A DNA stretch of 64,000 nucleotides from Faecalicatena faecalis (GTDB lineage Bacteria; Bacillota; Clostridia; Lachnospirales; Lachnospiraceae), in NCBI RefSeq assembly GCF_012524165.2, contig NZ_JABACJ020000010.1, positions 1 to 64,000 of the forward strand. Reading direction: 5' to 3'. This document shows, one piece after another, positions 33,625 through 43,156 of the stretch. Both the position numbers and the translations under genes were made by a program. The notes under the pieces were generated by a model, which did no database searches, was not told where the DNA came from, and saw nothing but the letters and a program-made list of their open reading frames with translations. Each line of letters starts with the position of its first letter. Positions within the stretch are counted from its first letter, which is position 1.

Positions 33625-36555
33625 ATGATGAAGATAAGCGAAATTCGGAAACGAAAAGCCATAATCATTTTAATAATAACAATTATCTTTTTTATTCTTG
33701 TCACTATTCTGACAGGCGTACTTCTAGCGCGGATTACCACAAAGATGAACAACAGCACGAGTGAAACATTCCTTGCATCAAGCCGGATTATAAAGGAAGG
33801 GTTAAATAATAAGATCAGTTTGGATGAAGAAATACTAATCACGTTCTCAGAGTTAATTGCATCTGAACCCACATCACATTTAGAATATACCCTGCAAAAT
33901 TATATAAATTCCTCAGGTTTTTATAAAATAACTTATCTGGATATGAACGGAAAAGGGATTGACAGTACCGGAAATCCGGCCAATCTAACGGAGCTGCCTT
34001 TCACTGATACTGCATTGACCAATGGACAACACAGTAATTCTCCTGCTTACCACGGAAACAGCGGATGGCTGGAAATTGCATACCAGACTCCTGTCATGAA
34101 GAACGATACCCAGATTGGAGCATTGTATGCACAGAGAATCCTGGAGGATTTCAACAGCCAGTCCTTATTTATGTTTCATAATGGGCAGGGACTTGCTTAT
34201 GTTATTGACTCAGATAACGGAGAGTGGCTCATTACCTGCAAGGGTGACAGAGGATCTGACACCCTTTATGGCTTTCTGAAAGATGGGGGCAATCAGGAGA
34301 GTACCCTGCTCGCATTGCAGAACGCCATATCCGAAGGTAAAAGCGGTACAATCACCATCCAGTATCATAAGACAGAGTACCTGCTCTGCTTTCTTCCTCT
34401 GGACACACCGTATGGAAGCTGTCTTATAACTACGATTCCCAAATCTATCATCCAACACGAGGCATTTGACCTCCTTGATATACTTAAGGTACTGCTTCTG
34501 GTACTGCTTGCTGCCGGAATCCTCATTTCCCTGCTGGTTGCCGGAAGGCAGTCCCTAAAGGCCAGGTCCCGGGAAAGAGAGTATCGGGAAAAGCTATTTG
34601 AAAACCTTTCTACCAATATTGATTTTGCCTTCATGCTCTATACTCCTGCTACACACAAGACAGAACTTCTTTCTAATAATATTTCAGAAATTATCGGGGT
34701 TCCGGTAAAGCAGGCCTTAAAAAGCCCAGAAATCATCTTTCAGTACTTTGGACCAGAGATGGAAGAAATGGGGGATGCCTTTTTAAATGGGCGCCTTACC
34801 ACACAATGTCTACAGGAATGCAAGATTGGGGATGGCCCGGATGAAGTTGTACGTTGGATCGCAGTCCATATGATTCCAGCCGATTATAACCAATACCTTG
34901 CTGTTTTTCATGATACTACAAAGGAACACCATATGAGGGAAACTCTGGCAGATGCGCTGGAACAGGCCCGTAATACTAATCAGGCCAGGACACTGTTCTT
35001 CTCTTCTATTTCTCATGATATCAGAACACCTATGAACGGAATTATTGGGATGACCAATATCGCGATGTCGAACCTGGACCACCCGGAAAAAGTCTCTGCA
35101 TGTCTGCAGAAGATTTTGACTGCTTCCGATCACCTCCTTGCATTGATCAACGAAATATTGGATATGTCCCGCATAGAGAGCGGTAAAATCAACCTTAAGG
35201 AGGAGCAGATAGAACTTCCCACACTGATATCGAACATACTCAGCTTTATCAAGCCTGAAATACAGCGCAAGCACCATGAGTTGATGATGAAATCCTCTGT
35301 CCTTGAACACGATACCTTTATCGGGGATGCACTGAACCTGCAGAAGGTTTTCCTCAACCTACTGTCTAATGCAGTCAAGTACACTCCTGATGGAGGCCAT
35401 ATCATTTTTTGTATTGAAGAATTAAAGCACTCCCAGGATATTGCTGATATCCGTTTTATCGTTGAAGACAACGGAATTGGTATGAGCGAGGATTTTATGA
35501 AACGGATCTTTCAGCCATTTGAGAGGGCTGAAGACAGCAGGATGAGCAAGACCACGGGGACCGGCTTAGGCATGTCGATCACAAAGGGAATCATTGATTC
35601 CATGGGCGGACATATCCAAATTGAAAGTCAGATTGATAAGGGGTCCCGATTCACCGTAGAGATTCCGCTCAAACTTCCGCCTGACAGCACTGCGAAACCG
35701 CCGTTCTTTGGCAGATACCCTGTCCTGCTTGCAAGTACAGACACTGAAGCCCTCGATAGTATCAGCCAAATTCTGGATGGTACAGGCCTTAAGACCGATT
35801 GGGCAGCATCCAGCCTCGAGACATCAGCAAAGGTAGCGGAAGCCCACCAAAACCAGGAGGATTATTTTATCATCATCATTGAAAACAGATTGACCCCGCT
35901 ATCTGGGATTGAGACCGCCAGACAGATCCGGTCTCTGAAGGGAGGCAGCAACCCGATCATTCTTTTATCCACGTATGACGAAGAAGAGATAAAAGAAGAT
36001 GCAAGTTCTGCTGGTATAGACGGTTTCCTTACAAAGCCATATTTCAAAAACGAGCTGCTGGAAACCCTGATGAACTATATGCCGACCGAAGATTTCCCTA
36101 CTCTTCAACCCCCATCTTATGTCTCTCACCGTCTGGCACCACATTTATCAGGATTAAGAATACTGGCTGCAGAGGATAACGAATTGAACCGTGAGATTAT
36201 CTGCGAACTATTAACAGCAAAGAATGTGCAGGTGTTGTGTGTTGAGAACGGAAAAGAGGCCCTGGAAGAGTTTGAAAAAAGCGCTGCCGGTGATTATCAG
36301 ATGATACTCCTGGATATCCATATGCCTGTCATGGACGGCCTGGAGACTTCCCGTTCCATCCGAAGCTCCTCCCATCCAGATGCTTCGGTCATTCCGATCA
36401 TCGCCATGACTGCCGATGTATTTGATGAGGACATCCACAAGAGCAGAGAGGCCGGAATGGATGGACATCTGAGCAAACCAATTGTTTTAGAAGAATTATT
36501 TGCAATTATCAATCAATTTAAAGAGGGCCGCAAGGGCGTGGAGGAAAAAGAATGA
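33625..36555 (+). CDS. Hybrid sensor histidine kinase with two receiver domains
   Basis: A 976-residue membrane kinase. Two helices (about 12-36 and 284-305) bracket a Cache-like extracellular sensor. A PAS-like segment (about 325-430) follows, then HisKA with His464 in SISHDIRTPMNG, and the ATPase domain (NAVKYTPDGG, DNGIGM, TGTGLGMSI). The first receiver (about 698-820) has Asn754 where the phosphorylated Asp should be (IIENRLTPLSG) and is probably inactive. The second (about 845-965) has Asp897 in LLDIHMPVMDG and a Lys near LSKPI. There is no DNA-binding output domain. Its stop overlaps the start of the binding-protein gene by four bases. Confidence 0.92.
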   Translation: MMKISEIRKRKAIIILIITIIFFILVTILTGVLLARITTKMNNSTSETFLASSRIIKEGLNNKISLDEEILITFSELIASEPTSHLEYTLQNYINSSGFYKITYLDMNGKGIDSTGNPANLTELPFTDTALTNGQHSNSPAYHGNSGWLEIAYQTPVMKNDTQIGALYAQRILEDFNSQSLFMFHNGQGLAYVIDSDNGEWLITCKGDRGSDTLYGFLKDGGNQESTLLALQNAISEGKSGTITIQYHKTEYLLCFLPLDTPYGSCLITTIPKSIIQHEAFDLLDILKVLLLVLLAAGILISLLVAGRQSLKARSREREYREKLFENLSTNIDFAFMLYTPATHKTELLSNNISEIIGVPVKQALKSPEIIFQYFGPEMEEMGDAFLNGRLTTQCLQECKIGDGPDEVVRWIAVHMIPADYNQYLAVFHDTTKEHHMRETLADALEQARNTNQARTLFFSSISHDIRTPMNGIIGMTNIAMSNLDHPEKVSACLQKILTASDHLLALINEILDMSRIESGKINLKEEQIELPTLISNILSFIKPEIQRKHHELMMKSSVLEHDTFIGDALNLQKVFLNLLSNAVKYTPDGGHIIFCIEELKHSQDIADIRFIVEDNGIGMSEDFMKRIFQPFERAEDSRMSKTTGTGLGMSITKGIIDSMGGHIQIESQIDKGSRFTVEIPLKLPPDSTAKPPFFGRYPVLLASTDTEALDSISQILDGTGLKTDWAASSLETSAKVAEAHQNQEDYFIIIIENRLTPLSGIETARQIRSLKGGSNPIILLSTYDEEEIKEDASSAGIDGFLTKPYFKNELLETLMNYMPTEDFPTLQPPSYVSHRLAPHLSGLRILAAEDNELNREIICELLTAKNVQVLCVENGKEALEEFEKSAAGDYQMILLDIHMPVMDGLETSRSIRSSSHPDASVIPIIAMTADVFDEDIHKSREAGMDGHLSKPIVLEELFAIINQFKEGRKGVEEKE

Positions 36556-37838
36556 TAAGAAAAAGAATGCTTTCTGCAATACTTATATCGGTTCTTCTTT
36601 GCATCATCACATGTACTGCATGTAGTAAAAAAGATGATGTCTATATTGCAGAAGATTCCGAAAAAAGTATCATCACTCTATTTACACAGGGAATGAATGT
36701 TTCCGATGCAATCGAGGAATACTGTCATAACCTAAAGAGCAGGTCGGGCCAGAGCATTGTCCTATACACCGATTCTGCTGATTACTATGACGATGAAGGG
36801 CTGTCTTACCGCGAACTGCTTGCCAAACGTCTGGCCTCAGGTAAAGCAGATGATATCTACCTAATTCCTGCAGAGGATGTGCTGGATTTCAGCAGCAAAG
36901 GATATATCTATGACCTGTCCGATCTGGAATGTGTGAATAACCTTTCGAATGATGCACTAATACAGAGCACTTATGACGGTAAGATATTCTCTATCCCCCT
37001 GTCCTATACCTGCTTTGGATTTGTTTGGAATATGGACATGCTTCGTAAGTACGGACTAGAGCTTCCGAACAACCTTGAGGAATTCTGGACAGTCTGTGAG
37101 AAGCTAAAGCAAAATGGAATCGTTCCATATGGAGCGAACTGTGACTTCGGGCTGGGACTCCCTGCTATGTGCGCTGGACTATATGATGTATATCAGAGTG
37201 ATGACTCCGACCAGCTCCTTACTGATCTCTCCGATGGTACCACACCAATCAGCACCTATATGGAGGACGGGTTCTCTCTGATAGAAGAGATGATTGCCCA
37301 AGGATATATGGACCCGGAGCAGGCAATTAATACGCTTCCCTTTTCCGAAGAAGAAACGCAATATTTTGCAGATGGAAAATGTGCCTTCATCAGTGCACTG
37401 TACCGCGCAAAGACGTTTGAAGGATACTCCTTTGAAATCGAAATGACTCCTCTTCCCGTTTTGGAAGAAGGTAAAATCTGCGTAGTAGGCGCAGATCAGC
37501 GGCTTGCTGTGAATCCGAATTCCAAACAGCTTGATGATGCGCTCACGATTCTAGAATACATGGGAAAGACTTCGACTTTGGACTCTATCGCAAACGAGCT
37601 TGGTAAGATTTCCTCTTCCAAAAATGTAACTGCTCCTGATATCCCTGAATCTGAAGAAATCATCTCCTATGTGGCGCATGGAAGGCAGATTCCGAACCAG
37701 GATTTCAGACTCCATTTTAATGTGTGGAATAATGTCAAAGAACTGGCTCTTAAGGTCTGCCAGGGAACTAATGCTCAGGATGCCGCTGCAGAATATGACG
37801 AACGACAGAAAACAGAGATTGCCACATATGGGCAATAA
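36552..37838 (+). CDS. Solute-binding lipoprotein partnered with the hybrid kinase
   Basis: A 428-residue family 1 extracellular binding protein with a lipoprotein signal ending near CTAC (Cys24). The mature part has the two-lobe fold (YDGKIFSIPLSYTCFGFVWNMDMLRKYGLELPNNLEEFW). It begins within the last codons of the kinase (ATGA overlap), and no permease or ATPase is near. It most likely presents a ligand to the kinase sensor instead of feeding a transporter, as in other kinase/binding-protein pairs; this is inference. Confidence 0.85.
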   Translation: MIRKRMLSAILISVLLCIITCTACSKKDDVYIAEDSEKSIITLFTQGMNVSDAIEEYCHNLKSRSGQSIVLYTDSADYYDDEGLSYRELLAKRLASGKADDIYLIPAEDVLDFSSKGYIYDLSDLECVNNLSNDALIQSTYDGKIFSIPLSYTCFGFVWNMDMLRKYGLELPNNLEEFWTVCEKLKQNGIVPYGANCDFGLGLPAMCAGLYDVYQSDDSDQLLTDLSDGTTPISTYMEDGFSLIEEMIAQGYMDPEQAINTLPFSEEETQYFADGKCAFISALYRAKTFEGYSFEIEMTPLPVLEEGKICVVGADQRLAVNPNSKQLDDALTILEYMGKTSTLDSIANELGKISSSKNVTAPDIPESEEIISYVAHGRQIPNQDFRLHFNVWNNVKELALKVCQGTNAQDAAAEYDERQKTEIATYGQ

Positions 37839-37874
37839 TCCACCCATTCAGAATTTTCCTAAGAATAGACTGGA

Positions 37875-37933
37875 GATGCTGCAGATTCAACTAACCGATT
37901 TATCATCGGATGAATCTGCAGCATCCCCTTTTT
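37875..37933 (+). terminator. Rho-independent terminator after the kinase/binding-protein pair
   Basis: Perfect 15-base arms (37875-37889 and 37911-37925, GATGCTGCAGATTCA), with an inner CCGAT/ATCGG hairpin in the loop, then CCC and TTTTT on the plus strand. Confidence 0.85.
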
Positions 37934-37990
37934 CTTATCTAGAACTGCCGCCTTTATAGGCAGTTTAAGGCTTTTGGTATAGTTCTTCTC

Positions 37991-38230
37991 TTACAAGTAT
38001 CGGAACAGGTCCTTGGCCTCTTCCTTCTTCGTCGTATCCTGGATATCCAAAACCTCAGCCTTCACCGTCTTTGTCCCAAACTGAATCTCAATAATATCAC
38101 CCGGCTTTACCTTCACAGATGCCTTGGCCACAGTTCCATTGACCAGGACTCTCCCTGCATCGCATGCCTCATTGGCAACACTGCGGCGCTTAATCAGCCG
38201 TGAAACTTTTAAAAACTTATCTAAACGCAT
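37991..38230 (-). CDS. rqcP: S4-domain RNA-binding protein RqcP (YabO)
   Basis: A 79-residue S4 protein (MRLDKFLKVSRLIKRRSVA, GRVLVNG, VKPGDIIEIQFG). RqcP helps RqcH add alanine tails to nascent chains on stalled 50S subunits. It lies downstream of hup as expected, but the yabP gene that normally follows is 4.6 kb away beyond the inserted kinase pair. Confidence 0.92.
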   Translation of the reverse strand: MRLDKFLKVSRLIKRRSVANEACDAGRVLVNGTVAKASVKVKPGDIIEIQFGTKTVKAEVLDIQDTTKKEEAKDLFRYL

Positions 38231-38266
38231 CGTTTCTTCCCTTCCTATTACATAAATAAAGCACTT

Positions 38267-38294
38267 ACAATGCGGAACATCATAAGTGCTTTTT
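38267..38294 (-). terminator. Hairpin between hup and rqcP
   Basis: Nine-base arms AAGCACTTA (38269-38277) and TAAGTGCTT (38283-38291), with a T-rich run on both strands (TTTATTT on the minus strand). It probably ends most hup transcripts. Confidence 0.65.
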
Positions 38295-38325
38295 CGTGTG
38301 TCTATCTTGATTGATTCAATACCAA

Positions 38326-38601
38326 TTAAGCGTTAACAGCGTCTTTTAATGCTTTACCAGCTTTGAATTTAGGAGCTTTGCAAGCATCGATCTTCATTGT
38401 CTTACCTGTCTGAGGATTTCTTCCCTCTCTTGCTGCTCTTTCGCTTACTTCGAATGTACCAAATCCAACTAACTGTACTTTATCGCCTTTTTTTAACTGC
38501 TCGGATACCACATCGATAAAAGCCTTTAATGCTTTTTCGGAGTCTTTCTTAGAAATTTCTGCCTGTTCTGCAATAGCTGCAACTAATTCTGTTTTGTTCA
38601 T
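38326..38601 (-). CDS. hup: DNA-binding protein HU
   Basis: A 91-residue histone-like protein that bends and compacts DNA. It is full length (usual 90-92) with the DNA-binding arm motif [21 protein letters not shown] and C-terminal [14 protein letters not shown]. The frame opens 20 codons earlier, but the ATG at 38599-38601 with GGAGG gives the canonical [11 protein letters not shown] start. Confidence 0.97.
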   Translation of the reverse strand: MNKTELVAAIAEQAEISKKDSEKALKAFIDVVSEQLKKGDKVQLVGFGTFEVSERAAREGRNPQTGKTMKIDACKAPKFKAGKALKDAVNA

Positions 38602-38699
38602 GGATAAATTCCTCCTCTTTATTGTACTAGAATATAACATTCTACAGTTTAATAAAGGCACTCATGTACTGGCGTTCACATGATCAGCCCTTATGTACT

Positions 38700-38728
38700 G
38701 TTATAACTGTTCCGCTTATTTTTGTCAA
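38700..38728 (-). promoter_or_regulatory. Sigma-A promoter of hup
   Basis: On the minus strand TTGACA (38723-38728), 17-base spacer, TATAAC (38700-38705). It leaves a leader of about 90 bases before the start codon, in keeping with a strongly expressed gene. Confidence 0.65.
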
Positions 38729-38780
38729 GGATTTTTCCCGTATTTACGCGGTTTTCGGCACTTTTTTAGGGTTTTTTAAG

Positions 38781-38813
38781 AAATTTCCAATCGGAAATTC
38801 CGATTGGAAATTT
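38781..38813. repeat. 33-base perfect palindrome after pgcA
   Basis: Sixteen-base perfect arms (38781-38796 and 38798-38813) around a single central base, AAATTTCCAATCGGAA and its complement. It lies 28 bases past the pgcA stop. No T run follows directly on the minus strand, although poly-A/T lies further on. It may be a terminator or an mRNA end-protecting stem. Confidence 0.7.
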
Positions 38814-38840
38814 ATTCCAGTATTTGCCGGTTGGATTATA

Positions 38841-40571
38841 TTACATCATCTTGTCAATCATTGCAAGAACTTCTTTTCCCATCTGCTCAGATTTGGTATC
38901 TGCGTCTTCTACCGATGTTCCTTTGACTCCATAATAGAACTTCACTTTCGGCTCTGTTCCAGAAGGTCTTACACATAACCATGCGTCATCTGTCAGGTCA
39001 TAATAGAGTACGTTGGAGTTCGGAAGGCCTGTCCCAGTTACTTCACCTGTTGCCATGTCTTTAATCGTATCTGCCTTATAATCTCTTGCCTTGAGCACCT
39101 TGTATCCTGCGATCTCCATCGGAGGATTCTTACGCAGCGTCTCTAAAATCTCCTGAATCTTAGCCAGACCTTCAATTCCCTTCAATGTGATGGACTGGAT
39201 ATCGTCTTTGTAATATCCATAACGGTCATACATTGCAATCATAGCATCCCACAGGTTCATGCCCTTTGTCTTATAGTAAGCAGCAGCCTCGCAGAGCGCC
39301 ATAGTCGCAACGATGGCATCCTTGTCCCTTGCATGAGTTCCGATGAGGCAGCCATAGCTCTCTTCAAATCCAAATAAGTACTCGCCCTTACCACTTGTCT
39401 CAAATCCAAGGATCTGCTGTCCGATAAACTTAAAACCAGTCAGTACTTCAATCAGCCCGGCATTGTAATACTTCGCGATTGCATCTGCCATGTTAGAGGT
39501 AACGATCGTCTTGATCAGATATCCATCCTGTGGCAGTCCTTTGAGCTCTTTTCTCTGTCCAATCTCATAATCAGCAAGCAGGCATCCTGACATGTTACCT
39601 GTCAGAGTATGGTATACACCGTCCTTGTCCTTCACACGCACGCCAAGACGGTCTGCATCAGGATCTGTAGCAAGTACGATATCCGCATCCACTTCCTTCG
39701 CCAGCTTCAATCCAAGATCGAATGCTTCTGCTGCTTCCGGGTTCGGATAAGATACGGTCGGGAACTCTCCGTCCGGCAGCTCCTGTTCTTTTACCACATA
39801 TACATTCTCAAATCCGAGCTCTTTTAAAATACGGCGGGCAGGAATATTACCTGTACCGTGCAGAGGGCTGTATACGATCTTAAGGTCTTTGCCGACTGCA
39901 TCGATCGCATCCTGGTGGAGCACCTGCTTCTTCAGCTCTGCGATATACGCATCATCCACTTCTGCCCCGATCACCTCATAAAGTCCTGCTGCCTTTGCTT
40001 CCTCAAGGCCCATAGTCTTCATGGTCGTGTAATCTTCTACTGCCTTTACCTCATCCATGATTCCTTTATCATGAGGCGGAGTGATCTGTGCGCCGTCTTC
40101 CCAATATACCTTGTATCCGTTGTACTCCGGCGGGTTATGGCTGGCTGTAATATTGATTCCTGCAACACATCCTAACTTTCTCACTGCATAGGACAGCTCC
40201 GGTGTCGGACGTAAGGATTCAAATACATATGCTTTGATTCCATTCGCAGCCAGGCATAATGCCGCTTCATCTGCAAATTCCGGTGACATACGGCGGGAAT
40301 CATATGCAACTGCGACTCCCTTGCCTGCATTACCGCTCTTATGAATGTAGTTCGCCAGACCCTGTGTCGCTTTTCTAACGGTATAAATATTCATACGGTT
40401 GGTTCCTGCTCCAATGATACCGCGCAGTCCTGCCGTTCCAAATTCCAGATCTGTATAAAAACGCTCTTTGATCTCGTTCTCATCCTCTGCGATCCCTTTT
40501 AGCTCTGCCTTCGTGTCCTCGTCGAAATATGGATTGGATAACCACTCCTCGTATCTTACTTTGTATTCCAT
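38841..40571 (-). CDS. pgcA: Phosphoglucomutase/phosphomannomutase
   Basis: A 576-residue alpha-D-phosphohexomutase that interconverts glucose 1- and 6-phosphate. The active-site serine is in ITASHNPPEYNGYK, the metal loop is ATDPDADRLGV, the sugar loop is GFEESYG, and the phosphate-binding RPSGTEPKVKFYYG lies near the C-terminus. Length and motifs match the Firmicute PgcA type. In this genome it would also move galactose 1-phosphate-derived glucose 1-phosphate into glycolysis. Confidence 0.94.
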   Translation of the reverse strand: MEYKVRYEEWLSNPYFDEDTKAELKGIAEDENEIKERFYTDLEFGTAGLRGIIGAGTNRMNIYTVRKATQGLANYIHKSGNAGKGVAVAYDSRRMSPEFADEAALCLAANGIKAYVFESLRPTPELSYAVRKLGCVAGINITASHNPPEYNGYKVYWEDGAQITPPHDKGIMDEVKAVEDYTTMKTMGLEEAKAAGLYEVIGAEVDDAYIAELKKQVLHQDAIDAVGKDLKIVYSPLHGTGNIPARRILKELGFENVYVVKEQELPDGEFPTVSYPNPEAAEAFDLGLKLAKEVDADIVLATDPDADRLGVRVKDKDGVYHTLTGNMSGCLLADYEIGQRKELKGLPQDGYLIKTIVTSNMADAIAKYYNAGLIEVLTGFKFIGQQILGFETSGKGEYLFGFEESYGCLIGTHARDKDAIVATMALCEAAAYYKTKGMNLWDAMIAMYDRYGYYKDDIQSITLKGIEGLAKIQEILETLRKNPPMEIAGYKVLKARDYKADTIKDMATGEVTGTGLPNSNVLYYDLTDDAWLCVRPSGTEPKVKFYYGVKGTSVEDADTKSEQMGKEVLAMIDKMM

Positions 40572-40619
40572 ACTGGTACCTCCTGCCTTAATAGTATGTT
40601 CCTATTATACAACAGGCGG

Positions 40620-41642
40620 CTATAAATTAAAAGTAAATATATTCTCTAAAAACCGCAGTTTTTCTTCCGTCTGCGTAATTGCAGTCTGTAATTTCTCTAC
40701 ATTTTTCTCAGGAATCCAGGCTTTATTTGAATGATAATAAGTATTAGCCGTCTTCCAGAACTTTTCAGGATAGGCCAGGCAGAGTGCGATATATTCCAGT
40801 TCCCGGGAATCCAAAGGACGTACCCCTTGGTATGCGTCCAGCATAGAGAGTCCTAAGTTCTCTTCCCACTGATGCTTTTCCATTACTTTCCTCAAAAAGT
40901 AGTAGAGGTCCTGTACCTGTACATCTACGCGAAAATGCTCGAAATTTGTCGATGCGATTCCACCCTGGGTAAACAAGACATTGTGATAATTATAATCGCC
41001 ATGGATCATCCTCTGATTCTCAATGCTTTCCTGATACAGACTGTCATATTGTGAGGCTTCCAGGCGTTTTGTCACCTGCTCTGCCAGAGTATACATGTTT
41101 TCAAAATATTCGAGGAACAGAAACTCAAATGCACCTTTGGAAACTTTATTCCTGATAAATGTACGCACCTTTTTGAGCTCTCGGTTATGGCGCAGAAATT
41201 CATCTCTAAGGTGCCGCCCCGTAGGCGGACGAATTACGATTTCTTCTTCGAAATTATCCCGCTTCCCGCAAATTTCATGCCACTGCATCTTTTGATGGAG
41301 CTGTGCCAGGTTCCTGGATGCCTGGAGAATTTCAAATTCTCTTTTCACATCACATTCCCTGCCGGAAAACCATTTTTTCAGCATATACCTGGTTCCATCC
41401 TTTGATACACTGGTCAGATTGCCCTCTCTGTTGCGGATAGGAGTATCTACGTTCGGATAGCCGTCATCTTCCAGATTCTTTAAAACCAGATACAATAAAG
41501 GGGCACGCCTGTCTGAAACATCCGCTTCCTTCAACAGCATCGTGCCCTCTTTGGTATCGCAAAAAAACGCACCCCTGATCTTGCGGGTGCCTTTCACTTC
41601 TATGTCATACTGCTCTAATACTTCTAACTCATAATCTCTCAT
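40620..41642 (-). CDS. CotS-family spore coat kinase-like protein
   Basis: A 340-residue protein with the aminoglycoside-phosphotransferase/choline-kinase fold. The catalytic loop reads MIHGDYNYHNVLF (His-Gly-Asp with Asn), and the N-terminal lobe has GTMLLKEADV. CotS/YutH-family proteins attach to the spore coat in bacilli, and their phosphotransfer activity is unproven. The context of other sporulation genes agrees. It is a single gene between pgcA and cca. Confidence 0.8.
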   Translation of the reverse strand: MRDYELEVLEQYDIEVKGTRKIRGAFFCDTKEGTMLLKEADVSDRRAPLLYLVLKNLEDDGYPNVDTPIRNREGNLTSVSKDGTRYMLKKWFSGRECDVKREFEILQASRNLAQLHQKMQWHEICGKRDNFEEEIVIRPPTGRHLRDEFLRHNRELKKVRTFIRNKVSKGAFEFLFLEYFENMYTLAEQVTKRLEASQYDSLYQESIENQRMIHGDYNYHNVLFTQGGIASTNFEHFRVDVQVQDLYYFLRKVMEKHQWEENLGLSMLDAYQGVRPLDSRELEYIALCLAYPEKFWKTANTYYHSNKAWIPEKNVEKLQTAITQTEEKLRFLENIFTFNL

Positions 41643-41706
41643 GGCTGCCCCCTGCTTCTACGATTCATAACTCTTTCTAATCTATGAAAGGGGCAGCCCG
41701 AGTATG

Positions 41707-43041
41707 CTAAATGCCGAGCTTTTCTTTTACATAATCACACAATTTCTCTCTATCATTCATGTCCGGATCATCAATGACAAGCTCCAGCAGCTCACTTAGC
41801 ATGTCGCCCATCTCTTTTCCGGGCTGCATGCCGAGCTTTAACAAATCTCTTCCACTGACCTTGAGCTGTCTCAAGGTCACACACTGATCATTGAGCAGAG
41901 CCTCCTGATACAGCTCTCTCATCGCCACAATATTCTCAATCTTCGCACGGCGCTTGTAAGGACTCTGTGCTTTCACATCCGCCATACGTACTGCCAGATA
42001 ATACGGGAACAGCTCTACACCGATCCGGTTCATGGCACGTCGGACGTTCTGCGGCGTGGCCTCGATCCGGTAATCATGATAACATACCAGACGAGTCACC
42101 TTCTTCACAGTCTCATTATCAAACTTCAGACGTCGAAGGACCGTCCTTGCGATCTCTTCACTGACGAGTGCATGACCCTTAAAATGATCCCTGCCTTTTT
42201 CATCTGTCGTCCTCATGGCCGGTTTGCCCATGTCATGGAAAAGCATGGTCAGGCGCAGGATCTTGTCCTTCTTCACATTCTTCAGCGCATGGAGCGTGTG
42301 GTCCGCCACGTCATACTTGTGGTGAGGCGTATTCTGCTGCACACCGACCATCGCATCCCACTCAGGCAGAATCACCTTTGTGATTCCCAGCTCGTAAGCA
42401 TCCTGAATCAGTTCTGGATGATTAGAGGTCAAGAGCTTTACCAGCTCCACCTGAATCCGTTCTGCACTGATGTTCTTTAATGTAGGTGCCAGGGCACGTA
42501 CTGCTTCTGCCGTATTTTTTTCAATCGAACATGAAAGCTGTGCAGAAAACCGTACCGCCCTCAAAATCCGCAGTGCATCCTCTGAAAAACGCTCCATAGG
42601 GTCACCTACGCACCGAATCAAATGGTGGTTGAGGTCCTTCATCCCGCCGAACACATCCACCAATCGTACTTCATCATTATAGGCCATCGCATTGATCGTA
42701 AAGTCCCTGCGTTTTAAATCCTCCTCCAGATTAGTCGTAAAGGTGACCTCCTTAGGATGACGGCTGTCCGTATACTCCCCGTCGACCCGATAAGTCGTGA
42801 CCTCGAACCCATCCTTCCCAATCATGACCGTGACCGTACCGTGCTCAATCCCGGTATCCACGGTCCTTCTAAACAGCCTCTTGATCTCCTCCGGCTTCGC
42901 AGAAGTCGTAATATCCCAGTCCTCCGGTCTGCGGCAGAGGATAGAATCCCGCACACAGCCTCCCACAGCAAACGCCTCATAGCCATGCAGCTGAAGATTG
43001 TTAATAATCATAATCACTTTTCTAGGTAACTCTATCTTCAT
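41707..43041 (-). CDS. cca: CCA-adding tRNA nucleotidyltransferase
   Basis: A 444-residue class II nucleotidyltransferase that adds or repairs the tRNA 3' CCA end. The head has GGCVRDSILCRRPEDWDITT with the DxD-type metal pair, then RRDFTINAMAYN, EDALRILRAVRFSAQL and a C-terminal HD domain (LFHDMGKP, HALVSEEIARTVLRRLKF). The HD part suggests phosphohydrolase activity on 2',3'-cyclic ends. The ATG at 43039-43041 (GAAAGGAAG upstream) is preferred over an earlier ATG in the frame. Confidence 0.93.
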   Translation of the reverse strand: MKIELPRKVIMIINNLQLHGYEAFAVGGCVRDSILCRRPEDWDITTSAKPEEIKRLFRRTVDTGIEHGTVTVMIGKDGFEVTTYRVDGEYTDSRHPKEVTFTTNLEEDLKRRDFTINAMAYNDEVRLVDVFGGMKDLNHHLIRCVGDPMERFSEDALRILRAVRFSAQLSCSIEKNTAEAVRALAPTLKNISAERIQVELVKLLTSNHPELIQDAYELGITKVILPEWDAMVGVQQNTPHHKYDVADHTLHALKNVKKDKILRLTMLFHDMGKPAMRTTDEKGRDHFKGHALVSEEIARTVLRRLKFDNETVKKVTRLVCYHDYRIEATPQNVRRAMNRIGVELFPYYLAVRMADVKAQSPYKRRAKIENIVAMRELYQEALLNDQCVTLRQLKVSGRDLLKLGMQPGKEMGDMLSELLELVIDDPDMNDREKLCDYVKEKLGI

Positions 43042-43067
43042 GTAAATCTTCCTTTCAAAAGGTGACT

Positions 43068-43112
43068 GCAAAGGGGTCTGGCCCTTTTGCCCGCCATTTT
43101 CAGAATTGTTTT
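43068..43112 (+). repeat. Dispersed palindromic repeat R1, copy 4
   Basis: Arms GCAAAGGG (43068-43075) and CCCTTTTGC (43082-43090), then CCATTTTCAGAATTG. It lies in the short gap between the YhaN-like and cca genes. Confidence 0.7.
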
Positions 43113-43156
43113 ACAATTTACCGCGTCTGCATGCCGTCCCATCGGACTTTTTCCGT

